DNA of 64,000 nt from Sphingosinicella sp. (GCA_013816585.1 JACDEE010000014.1:1-64000), one strand, 5' to 3'; shown: positions 49,761 to 58,976, counted from the stretch's first letter. The notes: generated by a model from the letters alone, not told the origin. Translations and numbers: made by a program.

Positions 49761-51908
49761 ATGCAGGCCGGTGAAGCAAGCGCCACTAGCATAGCGGTCG
49801 AGCCGCTTCAAACCGGCGTGTGGGCGCGGGCCGGCGCGCGCCTGGAGGCCCTGTTCGACGCGGAGCGCGACCAGCTCCCGCTCTGGCTTCCGGTGGGCCT
49901 CGGGCTCGGCATCGCCGCCTGGTTCGCGCTGCCGCGGGAAAGCGCCTGGATAGGTTTCCTGCTGGCCGCTGCCGGCGCGGTGGCCGGGTCGCTGGCAGTC
50001 GGACGGGGCACGCGCTGGGGCCGGTCAATCGCGATTTTCTGCCTCGCGGCGGCCTGCGGCTGCGGCCTGATCTGGACCAAAGCGGAGCGCGTTGCGGCGC
50101 CGCGCCTGGCCTTTCCGAAAGTAGCCGAGTTCACGGCATCGGTTGAAAGCTTCCAGCGCCTCCCGGCAAAGGAATCGGTGCGGCTGGTAGTAAAGCCGAT
50201 CGACGCGCCTGCTTTGCCGACTCTCCTTCGAATCAATGTCGACGAAGACAAGGCGCTAGCCGTGGCGCCGGGGGCGAAGATCCGCCTCAAGGCCTGGCTG
50301 ATGCCCCCTCCGTCCATGGCGGTCCCGGGCTCCTATGATTTCGCCCGCGTCGCCTGGTTTCAGGGGTTGGGCGGCACCGGCCGGGCGCTTGGGGAAATCC
50401 AGGTCGTCGAGGCCGCCGAAAGCCAGAGCTGGCGCGCCCGGCTCGCCTCCTGGCGGCAGCAGCTGGCCGACCATATCGGCGCCCGCCTGCAGGCCGGCGC
50501 GGCCGGCATCGCCACGGCGCTCGCGACCGGCGACCAGGGTGCGATCCCCGAAGAGGATGCCGAAGCGATGCGCCGATCGGGCCTTGCCCATCTGCTGTCG
50601 GTCAGCGGCCTGCATTTGACCGCGGCGGTCGGCGCGGTGATGCTGCTCACGCTTAAATTGCTGGCGCTCAGCCCGACGCTTGCGCTTCGCTGGCGCCTGA
50701 CGCTGATAGCGGCGGCGGCAGGCGCGCTGGCGGGTATCGCCTACACCTTGCTTACCGGCGCCGAAGTTCCAACGGTCCGCGCCTGCGTGGCATCCCTGCT
50801 GATCCTGTTGGGGGTGGCGCTGGGCCGCGAAGCCTTCACCATGCGGTTGCTGGCCGTAGGCGCCCTGATCATCCTACTTCTCTGGCCGGAATCCATGGCG
50901 GGCGCGAGTTTCCAGCTAAGCTTTGCCGCCATTGGTGCGATCGTGGCCCTGCACGAACATCCGCGCGTCAAAGCGCTGCTGGCCCGGCGCGATGAAGGGT
51001 TCGGCGCCAAGGCGGGCCGCTTGGTCCTGGGGCTCATCCTCACCGGCCTGGCGGTCGAAATCGCGCTGGCGCCGATCGCTCTCTACCATTTCCACAAGGC
51101 AGGCTTTTACGGCGCGCTCGCCAACATCGTGGCGATCCCGCTCACAACCTTCGTGGTGATGCCGCTGGAGGCGCTGGCGCTCCTGCTCGACCTGGTTGGT
51201 CTCGGCGCTCCCTTCTGGTGGCTGACGGAGCAATCCTTGTCGCTGCTCCTCCGCCTGGCGCACGTTACCGCCGCGGCTCCTGGAGCGGTGGCCCTGCTGC
51301 CCAGCATGCCGCGCGGGGCGTTCGCCCTAATGGTCCTTGGCGGCATATGGACCTGCCTGTGGCGCACCCGTTGGCGGGTCGGAGGATTGGTGGCGGTCGC
51401 GATCGGCGCCGCCTGGGCGATATCGATCCCGACTCCGGATCTGATCATCTCCGGCGACGGACGCCATCTTGCCGTCAGGACTAGGGATGGCGGCTTTGCC
51501 CTCCTGCGCGGCCGCGCCGGCGACTATATTCGCGATACTCTGTCCGAAGCTTCCGGTTATGAGGGCGAATTGCTGGCGATCGAGGATCTTCCCGCGGCGG
51601 CCTGCAGCGCCGACCTTTGCGCCACCGACATCGTTCGCGAGGGCCGCAAGTGGCGCCTCCTCGCCACGCGCTCCATCCGCTATGTTGATTTCGGGCCCCT
51701 CGCAAAGGCGTGTGCGGAAGCCGACATCGTGGTTTCCGAACGGCGGCTGCCCCGAACCTGTGTCCCCCGCTGGCTGAAGGCCGACCGGGATTTCCTTTCC
51801 AGGAGCGGCGGCCTTTCGATCGTGCTTGGGCGTGAACCAAGTGTCATCAGCGTCGCCGGCCGGGTGGGCGATCATCCCTGGGTGCAGCATCCAGGCACTC
51901 GGAAGTAA
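49761..51908 (+). CDS. comEC: ComEC/Rec2-family DNA-uptake channel protein
   Basis: 715 residues. N-terminal DUF4131 region, about ten membrane helices and the Competence-domain signature [18 protein letters not shown]. ComEC moves single-stranded DNA across the inner membrane in transformable bacteria. The C-terminal soluble part ([18 protein letters not shown]...) lies where a metallo-beta-lactamase-like domain is found in other members, but the HxHxDH zinc motif is absent, as in many alphaproteobacteria. The ATG at 49761 follows AGGGAAG. No other competence gene is in the window. Confidence 0.92.
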   Translation: MQAGEASATSIAVEPLQTGVWARAGARLEALFDAERDQLPLWLPVGLGLGIAAWFALPRESAWIGFLLAAAGAVAGSLAVGRGTRWGRSIAIFCLAAACGCGLIWTKAERVAAPRLAFPKVAEFTASVESFQRLPAKESVRLVVKPIDAPALPTLLRINVDEDKALAVAPGAKIRLKAWLMPPPSMAVPGSYDFARVAWFQGLGGTGRALGEIQVVEAAESQSWRARLASWRQQLADHIGARLQAGAAGIATALATGDQGAIPEEDAEAMRRSGLAHLLSVSGLHLTAAVGAVMLLTLKLLALSPTLALRWRLTLIAAAAGALAGIAYTLLTGAEVPTVRACVASLLILLGVALGREAFTMRLLAVGALIILLLWPESMAGASFQLSFAAIGAIVALHEHPRVKALLARRDEGFGAKAGRLVLGLILTGLAVEIALAPIALYHFHKAGFYGALANIVAIPLTTFVVMPLEALALLLDLVGLGAPFWWLTEQSLSLLLRLAHVTAAAPGAVALLPSMPRGAFALMVLGGIWTCLWRTRWRVGGLVAVAIGAAWAISIPTPDLIISGDGRHLAVRTRDGGFALLRGRAGDYIRDTLSEASGYEGELLAIEDLPAAACSADLCATDIVREGRKWRLLATRSIRYVDFGPLAKACAEADIVVSERRLPRTCVPRWLKADRDFLSRSGGLSIVLGREPSVISVAGRVGDHPWVQHPGTRK

Positions 51909-51949
51909 AATCGGCCGGAACCGAGATTGCGCCAACCCGTTGAGCATTG

Positions 51950-52204
51950 ATGGTTTATTTCCTCGCTTTCGCGACCATCGTGATGATGGCCTATATGGCC
52001 TGGCAAATCGTGTTCCGGCTTCGTCCTGAACGGATAAAATATGCGCGGCACGCCACTCGCGGGAAACACGCCTTCCGGCCCAAGGATCGGATGCGCTTCC
52101 TGCTCCATCAGGCATTCGGGACTGCCGACGATCATCCCGAATGGGCAGAACCCCTGGTCGGCCAGCTGGCGAGAAAGGCCGATCCGGCAGGCCTTGAACC
52201 TTAA
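51950..52204 (+). CDS. Small single-helix membrane protein
   Basis: 84 residues: one N-terminal membrane helix (MVYFLAFATIVMMAYMAWQIVF), then a basic soluble tail with RIKYARHATRGKHAFRPKDRMRFLLHQAFG. Family not recognised. It lies 41 bases downstream of comEC and converges on the PilZ gene. A TTG one codon upstream is an alternative start. Confidence 0.6.
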   Translation: MVYFLAFATIVMMAYMAWQIVFRLRPERIKYARHATRGKHAFRPKDRMRFLLHQAFGTADDHPEWAEPLVGQLARKADPAGLEP

Positions 52205-52209
52205 GCGCT

Positions 52210-52734
52210 TTAGCGTCCTGAATGCAGCGCCTGCACCAGCTCGTTCGAAGTTTTTTGCGCTTGCGCCTGAAGTGACATGGTCATCCAGATCGACCAGCCT
52301 GCGATAACGACCACCATGACCGCCCATTGGAGCCTGGCACTGGCCTGGCGCCCCTTCTCCGGGTCCGGGGCGCTTGTCCTCGTTCGAAGACGCGCCCCGG
52401 CGCCCCGTTCATGAATAGCGGAACGTGAGGTCGGTGCGTGGTTTCCGCCAGAACTCAACAAATCCCCGAGGTTCAGCGGAGACCCTGTGACGATTCCGAA
52501 CCTGCGGTCCTGCGCCCAGCGGACCCGTCCCATGATGATATGGCGGCCGGCGCAGATCTCGACGATCGTCCCCGGCGGCGGCGCATTCGCGCATTGCAGG
52601 AGCAGCCCGCGGGTCGACACGTCCCTGATGCAGATTTCGGTCGGCAGGAAGCCCGCCCTCATGGTCGCACGAAGGAGCACCTTATGCCGGGGGTCGCGGC
52701 GACTCTCTGAAGTGGAGTCTAAGGTTGAATGCAT
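52210..52734 (-). CDS. PilZ-domain protein with C-terminal membrane helix
   Basis: 174 residues from the Met at 52734. The N-terminal half is a PilZ domain: the RxxxR-type element is ESRRDPRHKVLLRATM, and the second motif (D/N)xSxxG appears as DVSTRGLLLQC. This is the cyclic-di-GMP site, here largely conserved. A variable linker leads to a C-terminal helix (WAVMVVVIAGWSIWMTMSL). It could relay cyclic-di-GMP to an envelope process. An earlier Met at 52773 is possible but less supported. Confidence 0.8.
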   Translation of the reverse strand: MHSTLDSTSESRRDPRHKVLLRATMRAGFLPTEICIRDVSTRGLLLQCANAPPPGTIVEICAGRHIIMGRVRWAQDRRFGIVTGSPLNLGDLLSSGGNHAPTSRSAIHERGAGARLRTRTSAPDPEKGRQASARLQWAVMVVVIAGWSIWMTMSLQAQAQKTSNELVQALHSGR

Positions 52735-52911
52735 TGGAATCGCCCCCTTTTCCCGTCTCAGAGCTTTGTCCATCTGTCACTAAAGGCGGCTTAATGCGCG
52801 GTTGCGGCATTTACGTTCGAGAGGCCGGCGCGCTTGCGCGCCTCTCCTCCAGATTGAAAAAGGCTTCCTGCCTGTTACTAGATTGCCCGAACCGTGGGGT
52901 GGGGAGAGGTC

Positions 52912-53394
52912 GTGACCGAAGAAACCAAGCCGAGCCTGACGGCGGTGAACGCGGCTACGCTACCGCCGCGCGCCAGACCTTCCGTCTATCCCGAACCCTT
53001 CGCGTCGCGAATGTCGAAGCGGGAGAAGCGCGCGCTTGGGGATTTCCTTGGATTATCCAATTTAGGCGTAAACCTGACCCGTCTTGCGCCCGGTGGGGAA
53101 TCCGCGCTGCTGCACCGGCACAGCAAGCAGGATGAGTTCGTCTATATCCTCGAAGGAAATCCCAGCCTCGTAACGGAAGAGGGGGAAATGGAGCTCGCGC
53201 CTGGAATGTGCGCCGGCTTCCCCGCCGGAGGTTTGGCCCACCATCTCGTCAACCGAACGAATACGGACGTCGTCTATCTGGAGGTCGGCGACCGACGACC
53301 GGGAGATGAAGCCTTCTACCCCGAGGACGATCTTAAAGCGGTTATGATCGACGGCAAATGGGCCTTCACCCACAAGGACGGACGGCCTTACTGA
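52912..53394 (+). CDS. Cupin-domain protein
   Basis: About 160 residues, single cupin of the Cupin_2 group with a 40-residue N-terminal arm. Metal-site region LLHRHSKQDEFVYILEGNPSL supplies two histidines and a glutamate; motif 2 GMCAGFPAGGLAHHLVN supplies the last histidine. The GTG at 52912 follows GGGAGAGG closely and is preferred over a GTG at 52894. Substrate unknown. The convergent VOC gene ends nine bases downstream. Confidence 0.82.
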   Translation: MTEETKPSLTAVNAATLPPRARPSVYPEPFASRMSKREKRALGDFLGLSNLGVNLTRLAPGGESALLHRHSKQDEFVYILEGNPSLVTEEGEMELAPGMCAGFPAGGLAHHLVNRTNTDVVYLEVGDRRPGDEAFYPEDDLKAVMIDGKWAFTHKDGRPY

Positions 53395-53403
53395 ACGCCG
53401 GCT

Positions 53404-53739
53404 TCAGCCCGATTTCACGCAGGCAATTTCGTTGCCGCTAGGGTCCGTGAATTGAAAGCGGCGTCCGCCCGGAAAAGCAAAGATGGGGCGGACGATCTTG
53501 CCGCCTGCCTGAATCACGGAATCGAGCGCCGCCTCCAGATCGTCCACTTCGATCACCGGCAGCGGGGCCTTGGTCGCCTCGGAAATATCCGCCTGCAATC
53601 CGACATCGGTATCCCCAGTGAGGGTCGCTGCATAGGTCGGGCCGAATTCGGTCAGGGACCAGCCAAAGGCGCCTTCGTAAAAGGCTTTTGACGGTCCGAT
53701 GTCGGCAACCGGTAATTCGACATAATTAAAACGTGCCAT
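53404..53739 (-). CDS. VOC-family protein
   Basis: 111 residues, compact glyoxalase/bleomycin-resistance fold: ARFNYVELPVADIGPSKAFYEGAFGW, then GGRRFQFTDPSGNEIACV. A perfect AAAGGAGA ribosome site lies before the ATG at 53739. Substrate unknown. The start region overlaps the 3' end of the DUF559 gene by 14 bases, and the repeat unit 53757-53775 lies just upstream. Confidence 0.88.
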   Translation of the reverse strand: MARFNYVELPVADIGPSKAFYEGAFGWSLTEFGPTYAATLTGDTDVGLQADISEATKAPLPVIEVDDLEAALDSVIQAGGKIVRPIFAFPGGRRFQFTDPSGNEIACVKSG

Positions 53740-54184
53740 TGATAATCTCCTTTCTAAGCCCTCCCCCTTGATGGGATCGGGGTCGCCCTTGGGTTGATCC
53801 GGGGGACGACCTGCGCCCCCGATGGTTGGGTGGGGGTGAAAGCCCTTCGATCGTTTTCGCAATGGCCATCGCTACACCGCCTTCATTTCCAAGCACATCA
53901 TTGTTCCAGAACCGGACCACCCGATAGCCCTCTGCTTCGATCAGGCTCGTTCGATCCGCGTCGCGCTCCTCATCATGCTGTCCGCCGTCAATCTCGATAA
54001 TGAGTTTTGCCCGGTGACTTGCGAAATCGGCGAAGAAGCGGCGGATCAGAACCTGCCGCCTGAAACGGGCATCAGGAAAGTTTTCCCGGAGGAGTCTCCA
54101 CATGTGCTTCTCGGCGTCGGTTGCAATGAGCCTAAGATGCCTGGCCTTGCGTGTGGTGCCCACTGGCGGGCGAAACCGTACCAT
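53726..54184 (-). CDS. DUF559 (PD-(D/E)XK nuclease-like) protein
   Basis: About 152 residues from the Met at 54184. The fold signature is visible: AEKHMWRLLRENFPDARFRRQ, FFADFASHRAKLIIEIDGGQH (the catalytic Asp/Glu-x-x region) and RVVRFWNNDVL. DUF559 proteins resemble very short patch repair-type endonucleases. The last 35 residues (PPPNHRGRRSSPGS...) are simply the repeat DNA read in frame and are probably not functional. The gene sits alone between two inverted copies of an intergenic repeat, like a small cassette. Confidence 0.78.
   Translation of the reverse strand: MVRFRPPVGTTRKARHLRLIATDAEKHMWRLLRENFPDARFRRQVLIRRFFADFASHRAKLIIEIDGGQHDEERDADRTSLIEAEGYRVVRFWNNDVLGNEGGVAMAIAKTIEGLSPPPNHRGRRSSPGSTQGRPRSHQGGGLRKEIINGTF
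53757..53775 (+). repeat. Left 19-base inverted repeat flanking DUF559
   Basis: AGCCCTCCCCCTTGATGGG is the exact reverse complement of 54237-54255. A second related block (GGTTGGGTGGGGGTGA, 53824-53839) lies inward and is mirrored near 54216-54231. Confidence 0.85.
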
Positions 54185-54236
54185 GTGTTGGCTCCAGATG
54201 TGCCGGCTCTTGCAGTCACCCCCACCCAAACCCTCC

Positions 54237-54255
54237 CCCATCAAGGGGGAGGGCT
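54237..54255 (-). repeat. Right 19-base inverted repeat flanking DUF559
   Basis: CCCATCAAGGGGGAGGGCT mirrors the left copy perfectly. With the preceding CCCTCCCCC (54231-54239) it also forms its own hairpin, which could terminate lexA on the minus strand. Confidence 0.85.
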
Positions 54256-54270
54256 AAAGGGCGGGCCTAT

Positions 54271-54936
54271 TCAATAACGCCGCAGCAGGCCCGACAATTT
54301 GCCCTGCACCACGACCTGCTCGGGCCGGTAACGCTGCGGATCGTAATGGCGATTGGCGGGGTCCAGGCGGATCATCGAACCTTCGCGGCGGAAAGTCTTG
54401 AGCGTCGCTTCGGCATTGTCGATCAGCGCCACGACAATCTCTCCGTCGCGCGCGGTGTCGGTCTTGCGGATCAGGGCATAATCGCCGTCCAATATGCCTT
54501 CTTCGACCATCGAATCCCCGGCGACTTCCAGCGCATAATGTTCGCCGGGGCCCAGCAAGGCAGCGGGCACGGCTAGGCTTTCCGTCCCTTGTAAGGCTTC
54601 GATCGGCGTTCCCGCGGCGATCTTTCCGTGCAGCGGAAGCTCGATTATGTCGTTGGCCGCGATCGGCATGGTCTTGGGAGGGGTTGGAAACGCAGAGACA
54701 TTGTCGGCCTTCGCGCCCGCCGTGTCGGGCATCTTCAATACTTCCAGCGCGCGCGCGCGATTGGCAAGGCGCCGGATGAAGCCACGCTCCTCGAGCGCGG
54801 AGATTAGCCGGTGCACTCCCGATTTCGACTTGAGGTCGAGCGCCTCCTTCATCTCTTCGAACGAAGGCGACACCCCCTGATCGGACAGATGGTGATGGAT
54901 GTAGCGAAGAAGCTCATGTTGCTTGCGCGTTAGCAT
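54271..54936 (-). CDS. lexA: LexA repressor
   Basis: SOS-response repressor/self-cleaving protease, 221 residues from the Met at 54936. The winged helix DNA-binding domain is residues 1-65 ([34 protein letters not shown]). The cleavage site is Ala108-Gly109 in KIAAGTP; catalytic Ser142 is in AGDSMVEEG and Lys180 in EATLKTF. A canonical alphaproteobacterial SOS box lies 18 bases upstream. It follows trpG rather than moeA, with its own promoter. Confidence 0.97.
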   Translation of the reverse strand: MLTRKQHELLRYIHHHLSDQGVSPSFEEMKEALDLKSKSGVHRLISALEERGFIRRLANRARALEVLKMPDTAGAKADNVSAFPTPPKTMPIAANDIIELPLHGKIAAGTPIEALQGTESLAVPAALLGPGEHYALEVAGDSMVEEGILDGDYALIRKTDTARDGEIVVALIDNAEATLKTFRREGSMIRLDPANRHYDPQRYRPEQVVVQGKLSGLLRRY

Positions 54937-54953
54937 TACCCGAGCTCCCATTG

Positions 54954-54968
54954 GAACGAATGCAGAAC
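54954..54968 (-). promoter_or_regulatory. LexA operator (SOS box) upstream of lexA
   Basis: The plus strand reads GAACGAATGCAGAAC, i.e. GTTC-N7-GTTC on the lexA strand, the known alphaproteobacterial SOS box. It sits between the -10 element and the lexA start codon, giving autorepression. Confidence 0.9.
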
Positions 54969-54996
54969 GTGTATGAAACGTTACGGATGCTGTCAA
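54968..54996 (-). promoter_or_regulatory. lexA promoter
   Basis: On the minus strand a perfect TTGACA (54991-54996) and TACACG (54968-54973) are spaced by 17 bases. The -35 box overlaps the trpG stop region and the -10 adjoins the SOS box. Confidence 0.7.
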
Positions 54997-55586
54997 GCGG
55001 CAGCTGCGGCCGCGACTCGCGATAGTTTCAGGAAATTTTCAAGAAGGTCGCGCCCATATTCGCTGGCGATGCTTTCCGGGTGAAACTGGACGCCGTGGAT
55101 CGGCAAGGTACGGTGCCGCATTCCCATGATCGATCCATCGGGTGCGGTGGCGTTCACTTGCAGGGCATCGGGCAGATCCCCCAATGCCACGTCCAGCGAA
55201 TGGTAACGGGTGGCGGTGAACGGGGAGGGCAGCCCGGTAAAGACCCCGCTGCCATCATGCGCCACCGGGCTGGTCTTGCCGTGCATCAATTGTCCCGCGC
55301 GCTCGACGCGGCCACCAAAATACTGGCCGATAGCCTGATGGCCGAGACAGACGCCGAGCAAGGGTTTCCGTGCGTGCACGCAGGCTCCGACGAGGTCCAG
55401 CGAAATGCCGGCATGATCGGGCGTGCCCGGCCCTGGCGAGATCAGGAATGCCTCGGCCCCGCTGGCGATCGCCTCGTCGGCGGTAAGCGCATCGTTGCGC
55501 GCGACCTCGACCTCGGCGCCGAGCATTTTCAGATAATGGACGAGGTTCCAGGTGAAGCTGTCATAATTGTCGAGGATCAGCAGCAT
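54993..55586 (-). CDS. trpG: Anthranilate/aminodeoxychorismate synthase glutaminase subunit
   Basis: Class I glutamine amidotransferase, 197 residues. The nucleophile elbow is [17 protein letters not shown], and the His/Glu pair is in [10 protein letters not shown]. It supplies ammonia to a chorismate-using partner, either TrpE (tryptophan) or PabB (folate). Neither partner, nor trpD/trpC, is adjacent, which is unusual. It lies 34 bases after the ppiD-like gene. The C-terminus ends in an odd seven-alanine run. Confidence 0.93.
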   Translation of the reverse strand: MLLILDNYDSFTWNLVHYLKMLGAEVEVARNDALTADEAIASGAEAFLISPGPGTPDHAGISLDLVGACVHARKPLLGVCLGHQAIGQYFGGRVERAGQLMHGKTSPVAHDGSGVFTGLPSPFTATRYHSLDVALGDLPDALQVNATAPDGSIMGMRHRTLPIHGVQFHPESIASEYGRDLLENFLKLSRVAAAAAA

Positions 55587-55620
55587 GAAGCCGCGTCACG
55601 AAGAGGGCGATAAGGGCGCG

Positions 55621-57555
55621 TTATTGCGCACCCGGTCCCAGCAATTGCTTGCGCCCGGCGGCAATGGCGTCGCTGTTGCGCTTCACCTTCAATTGCTTTT
55701 CGACCGCATTGCTGAATTGCCTGGAATATTCCTGCCCCAGCACCCGGCCGAATTCCTGGCGCGTCGACCGGACCAGCCCCGGCTCCTTGCTGGCATCGCC
55801 GGTCTCGGTGGTGGCGAGGTGAACTACGAACCAGCCCGCTCCGTTGGGAGCTTCCAGAACCTTGGCGGTGCCCCGTTTCATGCTGAACATCATCGCCAGC
55901 GGCGGGGGCACCCGATCGCCCCCTTGCGAGATTTCCAGGCGGCGGGCGTTGACCGGCTGCACCGGCGGAAGGCCGACCCCGCCTTGCGTGAAGGCCTGCG
56001 CTACGGGCGTTCCGGCATTGATTTTGGCAACGATCGCGGCGGCCATGGTGCGCGCGCGGTCGGCGCGGCGCTTGGCGATCAGATCGGTCTTCACCTGGCC
56101 GGCGATCTGCGCCAGCGGCGGCGGTGCGGCCGGAATGATGCTTGCAACCTGGAGCAAGGCATAATTGTTGGGGCCCAGGGTCTCAACGACCGGATCTTCG
56201 TCCGCTTCCATTTCGAACCCGGCCTTGAGCAACGGCGCGGCCTCGGGGGGAAGCTGCGCACTTGCCGAGGCTCCGGCGCCCGTAACGGGGGGCGTCTGCT
56301 GGACGCCCAGGCCAAATTGGCGGGCCACCTCGGCATAGCTTGATCCTTCGCCGATGGCGTCTTCGATGCGCGTGACGAGGTCCTGTAGCGCCTGCTGCGT
56401 CTTCTGCGTGCCAAGCTGCCCGGCAATCTCGGCCCGGACCGAGTCCAGGCCGCGCCCGGCGCTGCGATTGATCTTGTCGACCTTGACGAGGTGCCAACCG
56501 AATTCGGACTGGAGCGGCGGGGTCACCGCGCCCTCAGCCGCGGAGAAAGCAGCGGTGGCGACCGACGCGGAAGTCACTCCCGCAAATTGCGCCCGGCTGC
56601 GTCCGGCCTGGCGGGTATCGCCGGCGCCAAAGCCGGCTTCGGCTGCGGCCTGGGCAAAAGCAGTGCCGCGCGCGAGTTTGGCGGCGAATTGCTGGGCGGC
56701 CTGCTGGCTCGGCAGCACCACCTGGCTCAGATCCCGCGTTTCCTGCGCGCCATATTTGGCGGCATTGGCGGTGTAGAAAGCCTGGATTTCCTGTTCGGTC
56801 GGACGGGCGGCATTCGCCACTTGCTCCGGGCCGATCGCGGCATAGCGCAATATACGGCGCTCGGGGATGGTGTAGCGGCTGCGCTGCTGCTGATAATAAG
56901 CCGCTACCTCGGCGGTGGTCGGCTCGGGGCCCTGCGGCATGACCGCGGCGGGGACGAGGCCCACCGACCCAGTGCGCCGTTCGAGCAGCAATGACGCATA
57001 TTGCAGCGCGATGCCCTGGGGAACGCGCGCACCGGATTCGACCGGGAGCAGAATCTGCTGTTCGATCAAGGAGGTTTCTACGCGTTCGCGAAACTCGACT
57101 TCCGACATCTGCTGGCTTGCCAGTACGGATCGGAACGTCATCTCGTCAAACTGGCCGGCAACATTACGAAAATCCGGAAGGCTCGCAATCTGCCCGTCGA
57201 TCAGTCGCTTCGATACCCCAAGCCCCGCATCCCGTCCGAACGACAGCAAGGCCTTGGTGGAAATGAGTTGGTTGACGATCGATTCATAGATTCCGCCGCT
57301 GAGGAAGCGGCCCATGTCGAGTTCAGGATCCTGCTGGCGGGCATTGTTGAGTTCCCGCTCCGCAAAGCTCGCGGCCTCGACCGAAGTCACTTTTTCATCG
57401 CCGGCCACGGCCAGCGTGTTGCCCCCGGCACCGCCCAAACCGCCAAGCCCGCTTCCGCCCGTTCCAAATCCGGTGACGACGATGGCCAGCAGGCCGAGCC
57501 CGAGGACACCAAGCATGATCTTGGCGGTGAGGCCACGGCGGAAAAAAGAGAACAT
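55621..57555 (-). CDS. ppiD: PpiD/SurA-like peptidylprolyl isomerase, membrane anchored
   Basis: 644 residues. An N-terminal membrane helix (GVLGLGLLAIVVTGFGTGG) follows a basic start MFSFFRRGLTAK, then a SurA-type N-terminal chaperone region (about 55-230). A parvulin-like PPIC domain is near 265-380 (RDLSQVVLPSQQAAQQFAAKL, FGWHLVKVDKI), and a long helical C-terminus follows. It would act in the periplasm as a foldase on newly exported proteins. Divergent from tpiA; the intergenic region holds an 11-base inverted repeat. Confidence 0.9.
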   Translation of the reverse strand: MFSFFRRGLTAKIMLGVLGLGLLAIVVTGFGTGGSGLGGLGGAGGNTLAVAGDEKVTSVEAASFAERELNNARQQDPELDMGRFLSGGIYESIVNQLISTKALLSFGRDAGLGVSKRLIDGQIASLPDFRNVAGQFDEMTFRSVLASQQMSEVEFRERVETSLIEQQILLPVESGARVPQGIALQYASLLLERRTGSVGLVPAAVMPQGPEPTTAEVAAYYQQQRSRYTIPERRILRYAAIGPEQVANAARPTEQEIQAFYTANAAKYGAQETRDLSQVVLPSQQAAQQFAAKLARGTAFAQAAAEAGFGAGDTRQAGRSRAQFAGVTSASVATAAFSAAEGAVTPPLQSEFGWHLVKVDKINRSAGRGLDSVRAEIAGQLGTQKTQQALQDLVTRIEDAIGEGSSYAEVARQFGLGVQQTPPVTGAGASASAQLPPEAAPLLKAGFEMEADEDPVVETLGPNNYALLQVASIIPAAPPPLAQIAGQVKTDLIAKRRADRARTMAAAIVAKINAGTPVAQAFTQGGVGLPPVQPVNARRLEISQGGDRVPPPLAMMFSMKRGTAKVLEAPNGAGWFVVHLATTETGDASKEPGLVRSTRQEFGRVLGQEYSRQFSNAVEKQLKVKRNSDAIAAGRKQLLGPGAQ

Positions 57556-57588
57556 TTATCTAGGGTCCACAAGCCAGGAGGAGGAATT

Positions 57589-57669
57589 GCGGCTTTCATA
57601 GAAGCGGCGGGGCATGGCGGCAAGCTTGGCGGCGCGGCCATCCCTTGCTAGGCGCAGCATGAAAGCCGC
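57589..57669. repeat. 11-base inverted repeat in the ppiD-tpiA divergent region
   Basis: GCGGCTTTCAT (57589-57599) and ATGAAAGCCGC (57659-57669) are exact reverse complements 59 bases apart, in the 184-base gap between the two divergent genes. This could be a binding-site pair or a leader structure. Confidence 0.5.
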
Positions 57670-57739
57670 GTGGGGCCTTGCCGGGTGCTGGCGTCAGAGC
57701 CGCCCTGCAAGCGGAAGATCGAAAAAGGGATATTTAGAA

Positions 57740-58489
57740 GTGCGCCGCAAGCTGATCGCCGGAAACTGGAAAATGAACGGATCGCTCGCGGGCCTGGCCG
57801 AGCTCGATTCCATCGCGGCCGCCGCCGCCGCCACCCCGTCCGCCGACGTCGCCATCTGCCCGCCTTTCACTTTGATCTCCGCCGCCGTGCAGCGTGTCGC
57901 CGAGAATAGGGGCACCCTCGCGATCGGCGCGCAGGATTGCCACTCCACCGACAAGGGGGCTCATACCGGCTGCATCTCCGTGCCCATGCTGAAGGAAGGC
58001 GGGGCCAGTCTGGTCATCGTCGGCCATTCGGAACGGCGCGCCGACCAGCATGAAAAAGATGGAGAGGTTCGCGCCAAGGCCTGCGCCGCGCTGGCCCAGG
58101 GCCTGACCACCATCGTCTGCGTCGGGGAGAGCGAGGCGGAGCGCGAGGCGGGACGGCATGTCGATGTCGTCACCCGCCAGCTCGCGGCCTCGCTTCCGGC
58201 GGACGCGGGGGAGGGGGAATTGGTGATCGCCTATGAACCCATCTGGGCGATCGGCACGGGACGGACCGCCACTCCGGACGATGTCGCCGAAATGCACGCG
58301 GCGATCCGCGCCGCCTTGCGTTCCTCGTTCGGCGAACGCGCCGAAGCGATCCGGATTCTCTATGGCGGTTCGGTAAAGGCCGACAATGCGGCCGAGCTGT
58401 TTGCCGTCCCCGACGTGGATGGCGCTCTGGTCGGCGGCGCCAGCCTGACCGCCGCTTTGTTCGTGCCGATCATCCAGGCCGCCGGTTGA
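57740..58489 (+). CDS. tpiA: Triosephosphate isomerase
   Basis: Glycolytic isomerase, 249 residues. Catalytic segments are LIAGNWKMNG (Lys), VIVGHSERR (His) and YEPIWAIGTGRTATPDD (Glu plus loop 6). GTG at 57740 gives the family start; an AGGGA ribosome site lies about ten bases upstream. The frame is open further upstream but without family sequence. It heads tpiA-secG-pyrG, a conserved proteobacterial order. Confidence 0.96.
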   Translation: MRRKLIAGNWKMNGSLAGLAELDSIAAAAAATPSADVAICPPFTLISAAVQRVAENRGTLAIGAQDCHSTDKGAHTGCISVPMLKEGGASLVIVGHSERRADQHEKDGEVRAKACAALAQGLTTIVCVGESEAEREAGRHVDVVTRQLAASLPADAGEGELVIAYEPIWAIGTGRTATPDDVAEMHAAIRAALRSSFGERAEAIRILYGGSVKADNAAELFAVPDVDGALVGGASLTAALFVPIIQAAG

Positions 58490-58550
58490 ACCTTTCGCAC
58501 CGATAGACTAGATCGCGCCCAACCCAATTTCCCGAAAGCCCGATACCGCC

Positions 58551-58976
58551 ATGTTCACCTTTATCCTGATCGTCCAGACGATCGTCGCCGCATCGCTCGT
58601 CATCGTCATCCTGATGCAGCGTTCCGAAGGCGGCGGGCTTGGCGTAGGCGGCAGCTCCTCGGGGCTCATGACGGCGCGCGGAGCGGCCGATTTCCTGACC
58701 AGGGCCACCACCATCCTGGGATTCCTGTTCGTCGTCCTTTCGATCGGCCTCGCCGGCCTCGCCGCGGTCGACCGCGCGCCCCGCACGATCGACACGTCGC
58801 TGGCTGAAACCCCGGCTCCGGCCCAGGCGCCCACGAACGGCCCGCTTACGGCCGATCCGCTGGCCGGCACTCCGCTGGCGGCGCCTGCTGCGGGCAATGG
58901 GGCCGCGACCGGCGCCGCACCTGCCGCCGATCCGCTCGCGAACACGGCCGCACCGGCTTCCAACCAGACGCGATAA
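58551..58976 (+). CDS. secG: Preprotein translocase subunit SecG
   Basis: Small subunit of the Sec channel, 141 residues. Helix one is FTFILIVQTIVAASLVIVILMQ, then the GGGLGVGGSSSGL loop, then helix two TTILGFLFVVLSIGLAGLAA. The rest is a long Pro/Ala/Thr-rich tail, probably disordered, common in sphingomonads. The ATG at 58551 fits the family start. Confidence 0.95.
   Translation: MFTFILIVQTIVAASLVIVILMQRSEGGGLGVGGSSSGLMTARGAADFLTRATTILGFLFVVLSIGLAGLAAVDRAPRTIDTSLAETPAPAQAPTNGPLTADPLAGTPLAAPAAGNGAATGAAPAADPLANTAAPASNQTR

Noticed and set aside
49735-49779. Longer gltX with an upstream start
   Set aside because: It would overlap the comEC start, and the GTG at 49734 has the better ribosome site and family N-terminus.
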